64,000 bases of DNA from Moringa oleifera (GCA_021397835.1 JAJFZO010000605.1:744001-808000), one strand, 5' to 3'; numbered from the stretch's first letter, positions 49,241 through 62,600 are shown. Made by a program: numbers and translations. The notes: a model not told the origin generated them from the sequence alone.

Positions 49241-49459
49241 AAAAAAGAAGAAAGTGTGATACTAAAACGAAAATCAGAGTATAGTATGAGCAAAGCGAAA
49301 AGGAAAGCCAGAAGATCAAAGCTCACATATCCAAAACGTTCACAAAAGAAATAGGAAAACAATAAGACTTTGATCATGGAAAGAACAAAAACGAAATTAA
49401 AGGGCCCATTTATCCTTTGTTTTGGGCTGAACACACGTGATTGTCATAGGACTTGGCAT

Positions 49460-51155
49460 AAATTAATTAAGCTGGCTAATTATCAGAATGTACAAAACTT
49501 GTTTTATCATATCAAATAAGCATTTATAAATTTATAATAATATTATTATTAAATTATTAAATAAATATAAAAATAAATTACAGATATTTTAATTTAAATT
49601 CTTGATATTAATTTTTTAAAATTATGTATTTAAATTTTTAATTTAAGTGAATTAGATCTTGTTAAAAAAATTTAAAAATACCAAAAAAAAAAAACTGGAT
49701 ACAATGAATTTTGATTTAAAATTTTACATTAATGTCAAAAAATAATCAAGCTGCCATCTTAAATTTTTTTAACATTTTAAAATATATATATTTAAAATTT
49801 TACATTATCAAATATTTATAAAATTTATAAAACATAATTCATGAATTAAAAATTATTTAAATTTAAGAACTAGATTTAAAATAAGGTACAAAATTTATTT
49901 GATTCTTTGTGAAATATTTCAACAACAAACATGCCATTAATTTTATATAATTATTTAAACTAAAATCTAAAATTAAATTAAAACCTTAAATAGATAATCG
50001 AAAAAATTGAAAGAATGAGATCTAAATTGAAAATTAAGTTTAAAACTTTTTTATTTATTTTAAATTATAAGTTTTAATATATTGTTAAAATATAATATTA
50101 TAAAATAATTAATACTAATATTTTAACTAATTTAATATTTATATCAATGTCATGACGCTCAAGTAAACACTTTAAAGATGTTCGAAATATTTTTCCTACT
50201 ATATTTGTATATATAGATTTATCATTATTTTGTGTTATATGTTTATAAATCTTATAATGACATAAAAATAAGGACACAATTTATTTAATTCATTTTAATT
50301 TATATAATTTTATTTTATTACCATATTAATTCATGTCAATGTCCTTCATATAATTTATTTATATAAAATCATGTCAATTTTTATTAACATAATTTGTATA
50401 AACTTATGATTTTAATTATTTATTTTCAAAATTAATTTCATCTCTCATAATTATTAATAAATAAAATAAAACTAATAAAAATGATAAATTAAATTAAAAA
50501 ATTAATAAAATTACATGATGTTGTGTCATGATATCAGTATTGTGTCAAATTAATAATTGAGATAATTCATTAAACTAATTATTTATATCATGTCACATAA
50601 TATGTAAACTTATTCATTTAATATCTAGAGTTTGTGAAAATTAGTTAATCATATTGTATTCATTTAAATACATTTATATAATAATATATGTTGATGTGAC
50701 TAATACACAATTCATAATTTGAGATATTTTTATTTTAATATTAATAAATTTAATTTAATTTAATTATGAAACATATTTTCATAAAAAAAATTACCAACCA
50801 AATAGATGCATCTACAGAATTGTCAAAGGAAGCCATAATCATATATACTTTGTTGGGTACATTAGTAGCAAAACATTCCACGATTTTTAGGAGGTGGATT
50901 GCCTCTTCTTGTCGAAGTATTTAGGGATTAAATTTCAGGCTTGGTGAACAAAAATTCGACATAAACATAACAATGTTTTATATATTTAGGTCTTCTTCTA
51001 TAGTAACAATACAAAAAATGGAAGTCAGCCTATATATCCTAAACAAGGCAGGATATCCTGAATAAAGGATATAATCGCAGGTAAATTATGGTATGTGCCA
51101 AATTTCGTACCCAGTATGATTTCCAAAAATATGGAGTATAATGTTAAATATAGCC
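49460..51155. other. AT-rich block and upstream region of nsLTP gene F
   Basis: No gene. More than 1.2 kb of AT-rich DNA, similar to 43,050-44,250, then from about 50,860 the conserved upstream region of the D/E/F group. Confidence 0.5.
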
Positions 51156-51163
51156 TATAAATA
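51156..51163 (+). promoter_or_regulatory. TATA box of nsLTP gene F
   Basis: TATAAATA 56 bp before the start codon, same context as in genes D and E. Confidence 0.65.
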
Positions 51164-51211
51164 CAGTTCACAGACTCAATACTTTGCAAGAAAAAGTGAG
51201 AGTGAGGAAAA

Positions 51212-51728
51212 ATGGAGATGAGAAAGATGGGTGCTTCTTTCTGGGCTTTTGGCTTACTGATTTTGGTGGGATGTGCAGTTTCTGTTCATGCAATCACATG
51301 CATTCAGGCCATAAGCCAACTCATTCCCTGCCAACCCTTCTTGGTTGGCTCTGGTGCAGCCCAGCCTTCCCTTGCTTGCTGTTCTGGTGTGCAAGCTGTG
51401 AACAATGCGGCTACTACCCCTGAAGCACGAAGGCAGCTGTGTCCATGCCTGGTTAACGCTGCTAAGTCTCTTGGCGTAAATGCTGAAAAAGCTAAGCAGC
51501 TCCCACAACTGTGTCATGTCCAAGTTCCTGTCCCCATTGATCCCAACGTTAATTGTAGCAGGTACTATTTCTCTTTCTCTCTCCTTTGACCGGGTTTATG
51601 AATCCCTGTTTGATAAAAACAAGAAGAAACATTTAATTTTATGAATAAAGAAATCCACTTTTGTAATCATTTTCCAGTATTACCTCTACTGATGCATGAC
51701 TTCGATTACCATGTGCAGCATACAGTGA
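51212..51728 (+). CDS. nsLTP gene F, type 1 nsLTP
   Basis: Exons 51212-51561 and 51719-51728 give a 119-aa protein identical to that of gene E, ending NCSSIQ. The last Asn-Cys codons differ silently (AAT TGT). AATAAA is at 51772-51777. As the DNA differs from E at only a few exon positions, the duplication is recent, or gene conversion has kept the copies alike. Confidence 0.92.
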
Positions 51729-52415
51729 GCAAAATCTGAAGCCTGAAGAGCAGGGATGTTTTGAATACAAGAATAAATCAGAGGAGTTGCAATAAGTAAA
51801 CATGTTCCCATTAATCATCTCAAACATGTTTGAATAAGAATTATTTGAATGAAAGTTCAACTTATTCCTTGCAAATATTGCTGAGATTTCCATCCAGAAA
51901 CATCAACAATTTCTTTGTCCCAATTTACATAAACCCAAGCAAGAGATGCAGCCTTATGGTTTAATAGCAAATGTTGCCACTCAAAGAAATACTCAAATCA
52001 TAACTGGATGAAATAGTAACATATCAGGTATTAGTCATGCAGCCTTCTCATATAATCCCAAATGCTCTGATCAATTTTTCTGGTAAAGATCATGGAGAAG
52101 AATTGGACCAGACATTTGATTACAAAGATCTCAAATGAGATCAAAATTTTCTTCTATTGCAATAATTCTAAATTGCAGGCATGCGTCAGTTGAAGCATTG
52201 AATTCTATACCCATTTGCATAGGTTCAAAAATTAACTTGGCATAAACATATACGATATAATAGTGTCAAGCAGCTTCACAATCATCAAAAAATTTATTCA
52301 CATAATATCAAAATTAAAGAGTATGAATTTTTTTTCATTACTTAACATGAAATCTCTATGTTTCAGTTAGATATCAAACTTGAACCACCAAACAAGAAAG
52401 CAAAGAGGAGCTGAC

Positions 52416-52620
52416 CTGCAGCCCCTTTTCACAGCCATGTTCAACATTCTCATTCTCACTCTCAATGACATCACACAACGAATCAAAAAAAAAAAAAGAA
52501 AAGAAAAACCTCCTGACTCCACACTTGAGAACCTCAGAAGACAGACACAAAACAAATCGTTGCGAACACCAATACAAACAATTGAAGCACAAGTTCCCTC
52601 TACTTTGCTCTACACTTGGA
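52416..52620 (-). pseudogene. DUF3537 exon 1 relic 12
   Basis: Relic with donor GT at 52415-52414 and an A-run near 52485. Nearly the same as relics 6 and 9. Confidence 0.65.
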
Positions 52621-52951
52621 GCATAAAAGGACAAAATGTATGTTGTATAATGTGAAGAACAAATAGTAAAAGGCAATAAAAAATAATATTGATAAAATAT
52701 TATTTTACATTTTATACATTAGGTATTCTTTTATCGTAATAATACCAAAAATTTCAAAGAATGGACTATATATTGCAAATAAGGCAAGAAATTCACCAGC
52801 CAATTTAGCTGCTTAATATGTCTTCCAAAAAGCAAGGTACACATCTGCAAGAAATTCAAACCTATCAGCTCCACTATAAGGATAATCCTAACAGAGCCCT
52901 ATAAAAACAGCACACAACTAAATACTTTGCAAGCAATAGTGACCAAAGTAA

Positions 52952-53635
52952 ATGGATATGAGAAAGATGGGTGCATCTCTGTAGGCTTTTCAGTTAGTAA
53001 CTTTGGTGGCTAGTGCAGTCTCTGTTTATGCCATCATATGCAATGAGGCCTCAACCAAACTGCTTCCTGCATGCCATTCTTGGTGGCTGTGATGCCAAAA
53101 CCTAGTGCTGCATGCTGTTTGGGTGTGCAAGCCCTGAACAGTGAATCTAATACTCCTCAAATCCAAAGAGAGCTGTGTAAATGCTTGCTCAAGGCTGCAG
53201 AATATAGAGGAGTCAACCTTAAAACTAAGCAGCTCCCAAGATTATGTGGAGTCCAAATTCCTGTGCCCATTGACCCCAAAATTAACTGCAGCAGGTAGCC
53301 TTTTTTTTTCTCATCTGTTGTGTATGCAACTGGTTTATGAACCCCTGTGGTCCATTTGATAAATGCCTAAACAAAAACAAAAGATCGTAATTTATGAAGC
53401 AAATTGTACATATAATTAAGTGAAAAGCATTCCTATTGTCTGACTCCTTTTTCGTTCTTAGTTTGATAAAATTGATGTTAACAATATATTCCCAATTTTA
53501 AATGCCACAAACAATGATGTTATTGTGTACTGTTTTCATGTCACTTTAGATTTGCTCATGAAGAAAGTAATCAAATTATCTTCTTATGGTGTCTAGTAAT
53601 TTATCACTTTGATTATGATGAGCAGCATACCTTAA
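52952..53635 (+). pseudogene. nsLTP copy H with a nonsense codon and a 1-base deletion
   Basis: The start reads MDMRKMGASL and then TAG at 52982-52984, where other copies have Trp. A single base is missing near 53067, just before the second cysteine, shifting the frame. After correction by eye all eight cysteine codons are present to NC and the donor at 53294. The exon 2 counterpart (53626-53635) still reads SIP and stop. TATAAAAA at 52910 is kept. It is the partner of gene F, as G is of gene D. Confidence 0.8.
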
Positions 53636-55131
53636 GCAATATTGAAGAGCAGAGATGTTCTGTTTACAAGAGTAAAGCAGAGGAGTTGCAAGCCATAATT
53701 AAGTGTTACTTTGATCATCTCATACTTGTCCAAATAAGAATTCATCGAATCAAATTTCTGCTCATTGCAAGTATTACTGAGATTTCCATCCAACAACATC
53801 AATAAGATCTCTGCCCAAATTTACATGAAACGATGCATGAACAAAACCTTATCTTTACATGTAACCTTATACACACAGGTTAATTAATTCTATTCATCTA
53901 GAAACAACAAAATCATAAATCACTTAAATATTGATTCTCGGTATTATATTATCTTTACTTCAATCAACCAAGCAGCAATTAAACTATTCCTCCTAGACCA
54001 TCACATCTTAATATTAATTTTCATCAAAAAGAGATGGACTTATCAAAACACGCAGGGACACTGCAGATGAATTTAACTTTCTAAACAGAATTAGCATTTT
54101 CAAAAACCTTAAATATCTTATATAAGATAATGCTCAGATTCTGATATGAACTTAAACCTGACGACTCCAATAACTTCCCCTTCCCTTCTTATAGGAACAT
54201 GTTGATTAGCTAGAGTCTAATAGGTAGATTGAATTATCAGCTGTATCATCTAGATGTTGCTTTTGCATCATCATGGTGTTTGCAAGCTGATAACAGGATA
54301 GCCAAACATAAAGCACTGCCATGTGAAATAAGGTATTTTTAAGACCAATTTACTGGCGAGGAATATGAAAAGTTTATCAGTATGTTACTAAAAAGAAGTT
54401 CAAGGCTCACACATTTGCTACATTTCTATCAAGCCAAATTATTTTGATGACTGCTTAAATTCCCAGCAAAACCCTATTTTTGCTTTTAATATTGCCTTAC
54501 TCCTTTCTTCTGATGGATGGTTTTGTTTAACTTTATCAAATTTTGCCTCATATGTGAATTATTATCTTCTTGTGCATTAGCAAGAGTTCTTGTTCACAAA
54601 AGTCTAACTGGCCTAATATGCTTCCAACAATTGGAATGGAACAGTTCCCAATGATAATCATCATGCTTGTCTAAAGCCATTCCTATCATCACTTGCAGCT
54701 TATAGTAGGTCCTTTCTGTGTTTCAATCAATCGTCTTGTTCCCGACTAATAAGACAGAAAAGTACTCATAAAGGATCATAAAAAAGAATTGGACCCAATA
54801 TTTGATTATCAAAATCTCAAATAAAGTCATATTGAGAGTTCTCTTGAATATTTACTAACACAATAAAGGTTTCGTTTGGAATCTCCTTCAATAAATATTG
54901 ATGCTATACCCATTTACAGAGCTTTGAAAACTCTCTTTTCATCAACAAATAATGACATGATAATAGTAGGGTAGCTCCAAAATCATGAAAAAGTTATCCA
55001 AATCACATCAAATTAAAGGGTAAACAAGCTAATCTATAATGGTTTTTAACGAATTAATAGAACAATTATACATACAATTAGCAAGTGAGCTGAATCACTA
55101 CACCAGCAAGCAAAGAAGAGAAGAAGCTTAC
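53636..55131. repeat. Array spacer with DUF3537 3'-flank and intron 1 homology
   Basis: No gene. The order is nsLTP 3' UTR to about 53,860, DUF3537 3'-flank-like sequence from about 54,000 to 54,740, then intron-1-like sequence to relic 13. Confidence 0.5.
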
Positions 55132-55230
55132 ATGCAGCTCTTTTATAGCCATGTTGCAGATGCCAAAAGTCATAATTGAGCCACTGGATCATAGGCCCTC
55201 CTGTACATCATATCATAATTGGAGCACTGA
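55132..55230 (-). pseudogene. DUF3537 exon 1 relic 13
   Basis: Short relic with donor GT at 55131-55130 and an internal deletion. Confidence 0.6.
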
Positions 55231-55535
55231 AGAAGAACAGAGTGTGATACAAGAGGGAAAATCATAAAATAATATTAGTAAGCCAAGAAAAAGAGAGAGA
55301 GAGAGAGAGAAATGCAGTAAAACTTAGACAGAGAAAAGAACAAGATTGAAACAAGAAGGCACCAATAATCACTTGGGTTGGGCCCCATGTATGTGAGGTT
55401 GGCCTATTTATTGTATTTTCATAAAGAAAAAAATCCACTTTCATTTATTTTAAGATACCCTCTTTTATAAATCACATGACTAAAAAATACAACCCTATCG
55501 AGCTGTATAAGGTGTGAAGTTTGAGATGGATTTGA

Positions 55536-55536
<1 letters not shown>

Positions 55537-55572
<36 letters not shown>

Positions 55573-55578
55573 ATATAT
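55537..55578. repeat. (AT)n / (GTAT)n microsatellite
   Basis: AT dinucleotide run followed by GTAT units, inside the copy of the unidentified repeat segment at 55440-55790. Absent from its counterpart at 40915-41235. Confidence 0.85.
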
Positions 55579-56264
55579 TTTTGAAAACCAAGTGGAAGAA
55601 GAAGACTTGACCAATAGGAGACCAAATCTCCCGTAAATGTAACAAAATAGCTCTCCAAGCAACACTTCGAAGGTGTACATATATCCTGGTTCTCTACCGT
55701 ACATAAAAGATGCGAAACAGATTATTATAAGTTGTTTTATCGTGGAAAAATGGAACTATATACCATCAAAGGCAAAACAGCCAAATACCCGACTCAATAC
55801 AGAAAAAAAAAATGGTCATATTATTGTTATTTATTATCTATTTCAGATTTAACAATAATAGTAAGCATTAAGCACCGCCATGTGAATCAGGGTACTCTCA
55901 TGACCAATTCACTGTAAACCAAATACGACTATCTTAAAACTATGTAACAAAAATGAAATTTGAGCAGAATATGTTTGCCTTTTATAGCTCACAAGGTAAT
56001 CCTAGCAGGTGGATGGATTCTGGTAAGTCCCACGTTGACGAATTCCCTCAATCTTCCGCCAACAGAGTAATGGTTTAATTTGGAATCTACTTTAGTCAAA
56101 GTTCTATACCACATGCATAGCTTCGAAAAGTAATTGACATAGACGAAATACAATAGAGCAGCGTCAAAATCATCAAGAAGTTATTTAGGCAGCATTATTA
56201 TTAAATGATCAGAAAGAACCTAATCTTCAACAAACACTCGCAAGCGAAGAAACTAGAAGCTTAG

Positions 56265-56440
56265 CTGCAGTTCTTTGGCATACTCATGTCGGACTTTCTC
56301 GCTGACCTCACTGAACTTCTCCATGGAAAGAAGCCTCCCGAGTCCATACTTGCGAGTCCAAGAAGACAGACCCAAAAAAGCAATGGCACACAAAAAGACG
56401 AATTGCAATACCAGCGGACGATTGAAGCATAACAAGAGTA
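56265..56440 (-). pseudogene. DUF3537 exon 1 relic 14, frame partly open
   Basis: Reads RKYGLGRLLSMEKFSEVSEK then VRHEYAKELQ on the - strand, close to RKYGLRKFLFLDKLCDVSEK and VRHGYAKELQ of the parent. The splice donor is mutated (GC in place of GT). It is the relic nearest the parent gene and pairs with relic 7. Confidence 0.8.
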
Positions 56441-56559
56441 ACGGCAAAATGATACAGCGATTCAAGATAACATGAAAATAAAAAAAAATTATGAAAAAGA
56501 AAGCACATAAAGTTGCTGGGCTTGGTAAGATATTTCATGGGCCCAAAAAGAAAAACATT

Positions 56560-57340
56560 AAAAGATAATTTTTTCTCCATTCTTTTTTTATAAATTATTT
56601 TTAAATAGTAAATTAATATATTTTCATAAAATTTAACTGCTCTGGATAAAATTATAATTCACTATTTTCATTTTAGTCCAATTCACTGCATTAGCAAAAT
56701 AAATTTTGTTTAGCTTTTATCTTGAATTGCTTTACCTTCCCAATTTTGAGTGGGTCCATTTTGATTGATAATTTTAAAATATTAAAATGTGTGTTCTTTT
56801 AAAAAATAATTTTTTTATTTTATTCGTATTTTTAAAAATAATTTTTTATATTTTAATATTGATAAAATAAAATAAATTAATCTTCAATTGTTTATTTAAT
56901 TAAATTATTATAGATCAATATTTTTTTATAAAAATCTTAAAAAATATGTGAGCAAAAAATTTGATTTTTTATTTATGTATAAAAATCAAATTTTAAAACA
57001 ATCATCAACTTAAAAAATGAAAATTTTAAAATAAAATTTCCATTGATATGATCTTTAATGATCTTCAAATAAAAAATTATATTTTTATAATAACTATATT
57101 AATAAAAAATAAAATAAAATATAATTATTAAATTTTCACGTGATAATTTTTTTAAAAAAAATAATATAATTCAAATCAACAAAAAAAATCCGATGCTATC
57201 TAAAATATGAGGAGGGGATATCCTCATACTATTAACCAATCAGTAAATACGGACAAATCATATATCATTGGAATACTATCAAATCCACTATACATTGTTC
57301 AAGCAAACATGGATGCTCAGTATTATTATTACCTTAGTAA
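56560..57340. other. AT-rich spacer at the right end of the array
   Basis: No gene. AT-rich sequence between relic 14 and the 3' flank of the intact DUF3537 gene. Confidence 0.5.
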
Positions 57341-57657
57341 ATGAAGCAGCATTTATATATACATTACAAGCAAGGAAACTAGCTCAAAAACTCCTAGCCC
57401 ATCTCATCTTTTACCATTTCTTATCAACAAAAACATATGGACTCCTTAAAATGGATGACAATAAGATCAAGCTGGGGATTCTGATATGTACTTAAACCCT
57501 AAGATTCTGATATGCCTCGGTTGCAAGAAGCTTCACCTTTTAATTGAATTATCAGTCATTTCATCTGCCATGTTCATTCTCCAAGTTCTGATGCTTGCGA
57601 GCTGACAACAGTGATGGTGAAGCATTAAGCACTGCAGTGTGAATGTTGAAGGTACTT

Positions 57658-60362
57658 TCATGACCAGTTCACTGTCAAAGAGAAATGGAAGTGTTAGTAG
57701 CGACCAGAAAGAAGGTGAAGAATCATATATTTGCCATCTATGAGCTCGCAGAGTAATCCAGGATGACTCCCTGCAGTGTTAAATTCTCTCAGATTTCTTT
57801 CTTCTGATGGAAGATTATGCTAAACTTCAGCGAAATTTTGATTCTTGTGCAGTTACAGAAGAACCTGTTCTTGTTCAGAAATGTCTATAGTCTTTTGGCC
57901 GGTTTTTTATGCTTTTAACAAACTGGAATGGAATAGTTTTTAGTGAACTTCATCATGCTTGTATAGAATTTCCATTGTTTCTTGCTGGTTTCCTGCATAG
58001 GAAGTGTTCTTCCTTTCCATCTAAATCAACTATCTACCAAATCATCATGAGCCATGTTCAATTCCGGTCTATTCTGGTCTTCCATCTGTTTTTCTCTCTC
58101 AGACACAAACACAGACACAAACAGGCAAATTCAGATGCAGAGATGCAAAAATAAGATAAAGAAATACCAAGTGTCTTGTTGAGCAGCCATAGCAGTAGAG
58201 CCAGTTCGATTCCAAAGATTGTGTGAAGCCATGTTCTGTCCACCATGAATCCAAACACTGTAATTCCAGCTTTATTGTTCTCCAGATATGTCACTGCAAT
58301 AATGCATCAACCACTTGATGAATGACAATTACTACCAAATAGCAGAAACAGGAGGAAGCAACACAGGATATTTTTTTTCACACCGACCTAGAGCTTGCCT
58401 CTTCTGGAAAGAGACTGTATGTGCAAAAATTGGAACTATCTTTGTATTGTCAAGTTCATCTTCTCCATCTCCTTCTTCATCTGACTCCCAATCAGCCACA
58501 CTGACAGGAAACACTGGGGCTGAAGCTATCTGGGTTGTGGGAGTCTCACCATCAGCGTCATCAAAAGAGTTGATTGTAGCACAGACATGCCACTTTGCAG
58601 CAAGATTTGTGACAGATTGTCCTTTGTGTGTGATCTTTGTTGCACTTCGCAGGCAGATGAATAGCCCTGTCACCAGGCTGATTGAGCATAGCTGCATAAA
58701 CATCCACATGGACATTAGTTTCTGAAATTTAATAGCACCATATCAGATTGCATGAATTGTACTAGAAAGACTAGTTAGGGAGAATTACAGCAAGTTCTCC
58801 AGCCTCGTAGATATTGACAGTAGCACTAGGCCGTGTGGTCATGAACAATGAGATGAATTGGCTTGCAGTGACCAAAAGCAAGGACAGCAGAATGAATCCT
58901 CGAAATCTATGGCTTATGATCCGGAGATTTCTTCTGATTCTGAGGTGTTCTTTTAAGATTGAACTCACCTCAGTTTCTCCTTGAAAATACTGAGCAAAGT
59001 CATCCAGTCTAAGTATTTGCAGATAGCAAGTCAGCTGGTAAAGAATGCACACTAGGATGAAAATTGACGTGCGGTAAAGCCACGAACACAGCTGCAATGC
59101 ACATGCTATGACATCGCTGGCATAGATGTTGTCGAAATAGGGTATTTCAGATGCTCCGGTGGCATACCACCATATCCTGTAGACAGCCTCGAGAGCAAAA
59201 GATGGGAGGACAAAAGTAGAGAGGAGCTTCACTGAGTCCTGCAATAATTAGCAGTCCAGAAAAACATGAAATAAGCTTTCGATTTGATCAAATTAAAGTT
59301 TCACTCTTTCACAGGCTACATTTCTCAACTATGTAGAATTTCTGCAAACTTTTGTCATGTCTTTACAGTCCATTAAACCCTGCATAGGATGCTAAGGATT
59401 CAAAACTGGGCACAATCACAGTCAATCATTTGTTTGTAGTTAATTCAGAACCCTCAGAGAGTTATCTACTCAACACCTTATATACAGAAGTTCTGCCACA
59501 TTATCTCCTTATTACCGAGTGGATAAAACTTGGATCTTTGTCTTGCTCTTGACAAACAGCATTGGAAAGCAGTAACAAAGATCATGGAGAAGAATTGGAC
59601 CGGAAACTTGATTACCAAGATCTCAAAGGAAATCAGATGGGAAGATTCCTTCAATCTTCGATTCTGCCAGTAATGGTGTAGTATTGAATCATACTTCAGT
59701 TGAAGCATTGAATTCTCTTCCTATTCTAATGCAAATCAAAAATTGCACAAAGAAATTATGAAAGATGATTATTTTAGAAAGAAGATAACAGAGCAGCTTC
59801 AATTTCATCAAAGGGTATTCACATGGCAGCAAACTAAAGGGAAAGTGACAAGCTAAATCTTTGACGTCTCTTAGGAATTAATACAAACACTGTACATGCA
59901 ATTAGATATCAAGCTTGAATCTCAACACTCTACAAACAAAGAAGAGAAGGAGCTGACCTGCAACTCTTTTGCATAACCATGTCGAACTTTCTCGCTCACA
60001 TCACACAACTTATCCAAGAAAAGAAACTTCCTGAGTCCATACTTGCGAGCCCAAGAAGACAAACTCACAAAAGCGATGGTTGCAGACACTGACAGAGATA
60101 ATTGAACCACTGCATCGTAGGGCCTCTTGTGCCTCGCATCGCAATCCGAGCACAAAAGGACAAAGTGCGATACCAGAGGGACGCCAGCAGCAAGAAGGAA
60201 GAAGAGGGACCAGGAGAGAGCAGCTCTCCACAGGGTAGACTGATCCAGGCAAACCCAGTTGAGGCAAGATCTAAAGCTCTTTAGTTCAAATCCTTCCTGT
60301 GTTATGTGGCTTCCATTTGCCTTGCTCTGGGGCAAGAGAGAGTCTCTCCTTTCATCTCTCAT
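57658..60362 (-). CDS. DUF3537 multi-pass membrane protein (parent of the array relics)
   Basis: Secure - strand exons are 60362-59958, 59238-58789, 58691-58388 and 58293 to about 58168, all joining in frame. Exon 1 has membrane segments at about residues 48-70 and 83-103. Exon 2 has several more (for example FILVCILYQLTCYLQIL and FILLSLLLVTASQFISLFM). Exon 3 has a conserved stretch with CLRSATKITHKGQSV. Exon 4 ends ELALLLWLLNKTLG. The family is DUF3537, which Arabidopsis annotation sometimes calls an extracellular ligand-gated ion channel; biochemical role unknown to me. The 3' end is uncertain: a donor at 58167 may join an acceptor ending at 57672 to give VNWS and a stop at 57658 (432 aa), or the exon may read through to 58058 (464 aa). 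The lower coordinate given follows the first option. Confidence 0.85.
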
Positions 60363-62600
60363 ACCTTCGGATATCTTTCTGAAGACAGAATCTCAGTTTC
60401 AGAGGAAATCATACAAAGAAGGTGACCAGGAAGAAAAGAGAGAGAAAAGGTCAATCAAGTTTCGATCTTCGCTCTCTGGTTTCATGCTTCACTGCCACAC
60501 AACTCCGACAATAATTAATACTTTACTACGCAGTTGGGTTTGCTGGTTGTGGGCCGTACACCGATTATTTTACTACAAGATTAACAAAAAAATTTAGTAA
60601 AGAAATTACATTAAAAAATCATTTCTTTCGAAAGAAAGAGAGCGAAGGTTGTCATAGTTATCAGATTGGGTATCATCTGCTATACTCTCTGAAGCCTGTA
60701 GCATACATGGCACCTGAATTTTTGGACTGTTTCACTTGACCATAGAAAAGCAAGCACTTGGAACTACATATTTATCCTGTAACGCAGAGTCAACTCTTTT
60801 CTTTCGGAGCACGGCCTCCATTTTTTCCGTTTGCTTCTTTCTTTGCAGAAAAGCATGTGATGGGCAGGTGGGTCTGGACAACAAACTTGCTTAAGCTTGA
60901 CCCAGAAGAGGAAAAAAGCTTCGCGTATTTTGACTATCAAAACAGAGGCAATAGGGAAAAAAAAAAAAACGGAGGACCATTTTGGCTCCTGAGACAGCTG
61001 AAGTTGATGGTTATCTACCAGATAAAGAAAAATTAATATAATCAAATCTCTCGCTTTCTCTCTCTCTCTCTTTCTACATATATGTATATATTATAGGCTA
61101 CAGCTAATTGTCTGCATTCAGGGTTTGCAAATTTAGGGTTTGATGAGAAAACAGATAATTGCATTGTTTCATCATCGTCCACGTGGGTTCTTAATACGAA
61201 AAAGAACAGCTTGATTGTGCAGAAAAAAGAACTCAACTTGTTCCCATCTCTGTCGTGTTGGGCTTGGATTTGTTTGCTTATGGAGTGGCAAAGAGATTGT
61301 TGGATATTGAAACCCTTTTCTCTGTCTGTCACTCTCTGTAACAATTTGAAAAAAAGCAGAGATGAGAAGCACAGCTAAATCATGCCTATAAAATTAACAT
61401 TTATGTCACTTTCAATATTCAACATGTGGATCCATGGATTGCTTTGTTTTCTCACTCTCTGATGGAAGCAGACTGTAGACTCCCAGGATACTCTCTCCTC
61501 AGCTCCCAAATCAATCATGAAGATGTTCAGAACACAGAGTAACAATCATGTTCTCTGCAATTTGCCTTTAAAAACAGGGTCAGAAGAAAATAATTATATC
61601 CATGCTTGGTCAAAGTCTGAAATGGTAATGCCATTTTAGAAGGTAAAAAAAATATATATATATATATATAATAATCTTTGAGAAACAAACAGAAACTTTT
61701 TGTAATATTATAAATATAACTTTTTTTTCATATAAAATAATTTAAATATCCTTGTATACAAACTCCATTTAAGATATTGTTCATCTTAAAATATATAACT
61801 AAAAATTGAATATATATATTATTAATTTGACTAAATTTGAATTTTTGTTCAAATGATTATAAAAAATTGATGGTAATTTTATCATTAAAAACTTAAAAGA
61901 TGGTTTTGATAAATTCCACGCTTAATTTTAAATTTATTATTAAAATTTAAATAATTTTAATTTATAATTTTTTAATAAATTTTTAAAACTATAATGATAA
62001 TTATTTTTAAAATATTTTTTATTACTTCAAAAAAATTTAAATTTCTTTAATGATATTTGAACATTTTTTAAAATTTTTAAAAGAATAAAATGAAAAATTC
62101 ATTCTTCAATTTAAATATTTTAATTTTAAAATTTTAAATAATTTGAAATTCATTAAAATTAAAATTTTAATATAAAATTAATTGAATTAAAATAACGAAA
62201 TTTAAATTTAAATATGAACAAAATTCGATTTTTTTAATTTTTGAGTTAAATTACAATTTGTTGACATGGGCTTGTAGAAGTTTGTGCTTGATGACCCACA
62301 ACGAAAACGTGAGACCCGATCCGGAAAAATTTTACATTATATGTTTCGTCGGCTTATATATGGGCTTTGGCCTCTGAATCTAGTTTTTATGAGCCTACCC
62401 GAAAAAGGGCCTAATGAGGAATATCGGCCCATCTAACTCCCCAACTGCCCTTCTCCGCCGAACTCCCTCTCACAAAAGCCTTTTTGGTTTGCTTCAGTTT
62501 AATCGGCAAGTGTTTCGTGGTGTCAGTTTCTGTTTTGTTTTTTCGGTTTCCTTTTGGTCATTTCTCTCTGCAACGAGCAGGGAGTATTGGGCGACTGAGA
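60363..62600. promoter_or_regulatory. Region between the divergent DUF3537 and PTOX genes
   Basis: Both promoters must lie here, as the genes point away from each other. Visible are a CT-rich tract near 61050-61072, a G-box CCACGTGG at 61179-61186, an (AT)n run at 61651-61672 and a long AT-rich block from about 61,680 to 62,240. Near the PTOX start, TGGGCT and GGCCCA (site II-like) motifs occur at about 62,350-62,432, common in promoters of plastid and housekeeping genes. No additional gene was recognised. Confidence 0.5.

Noticed and set aside
55419..55704. Frames rich in Ile and Tyr on the - strand
   Set aside because: They translate an (AT)n microsatellite and are low-complexity artefacts.
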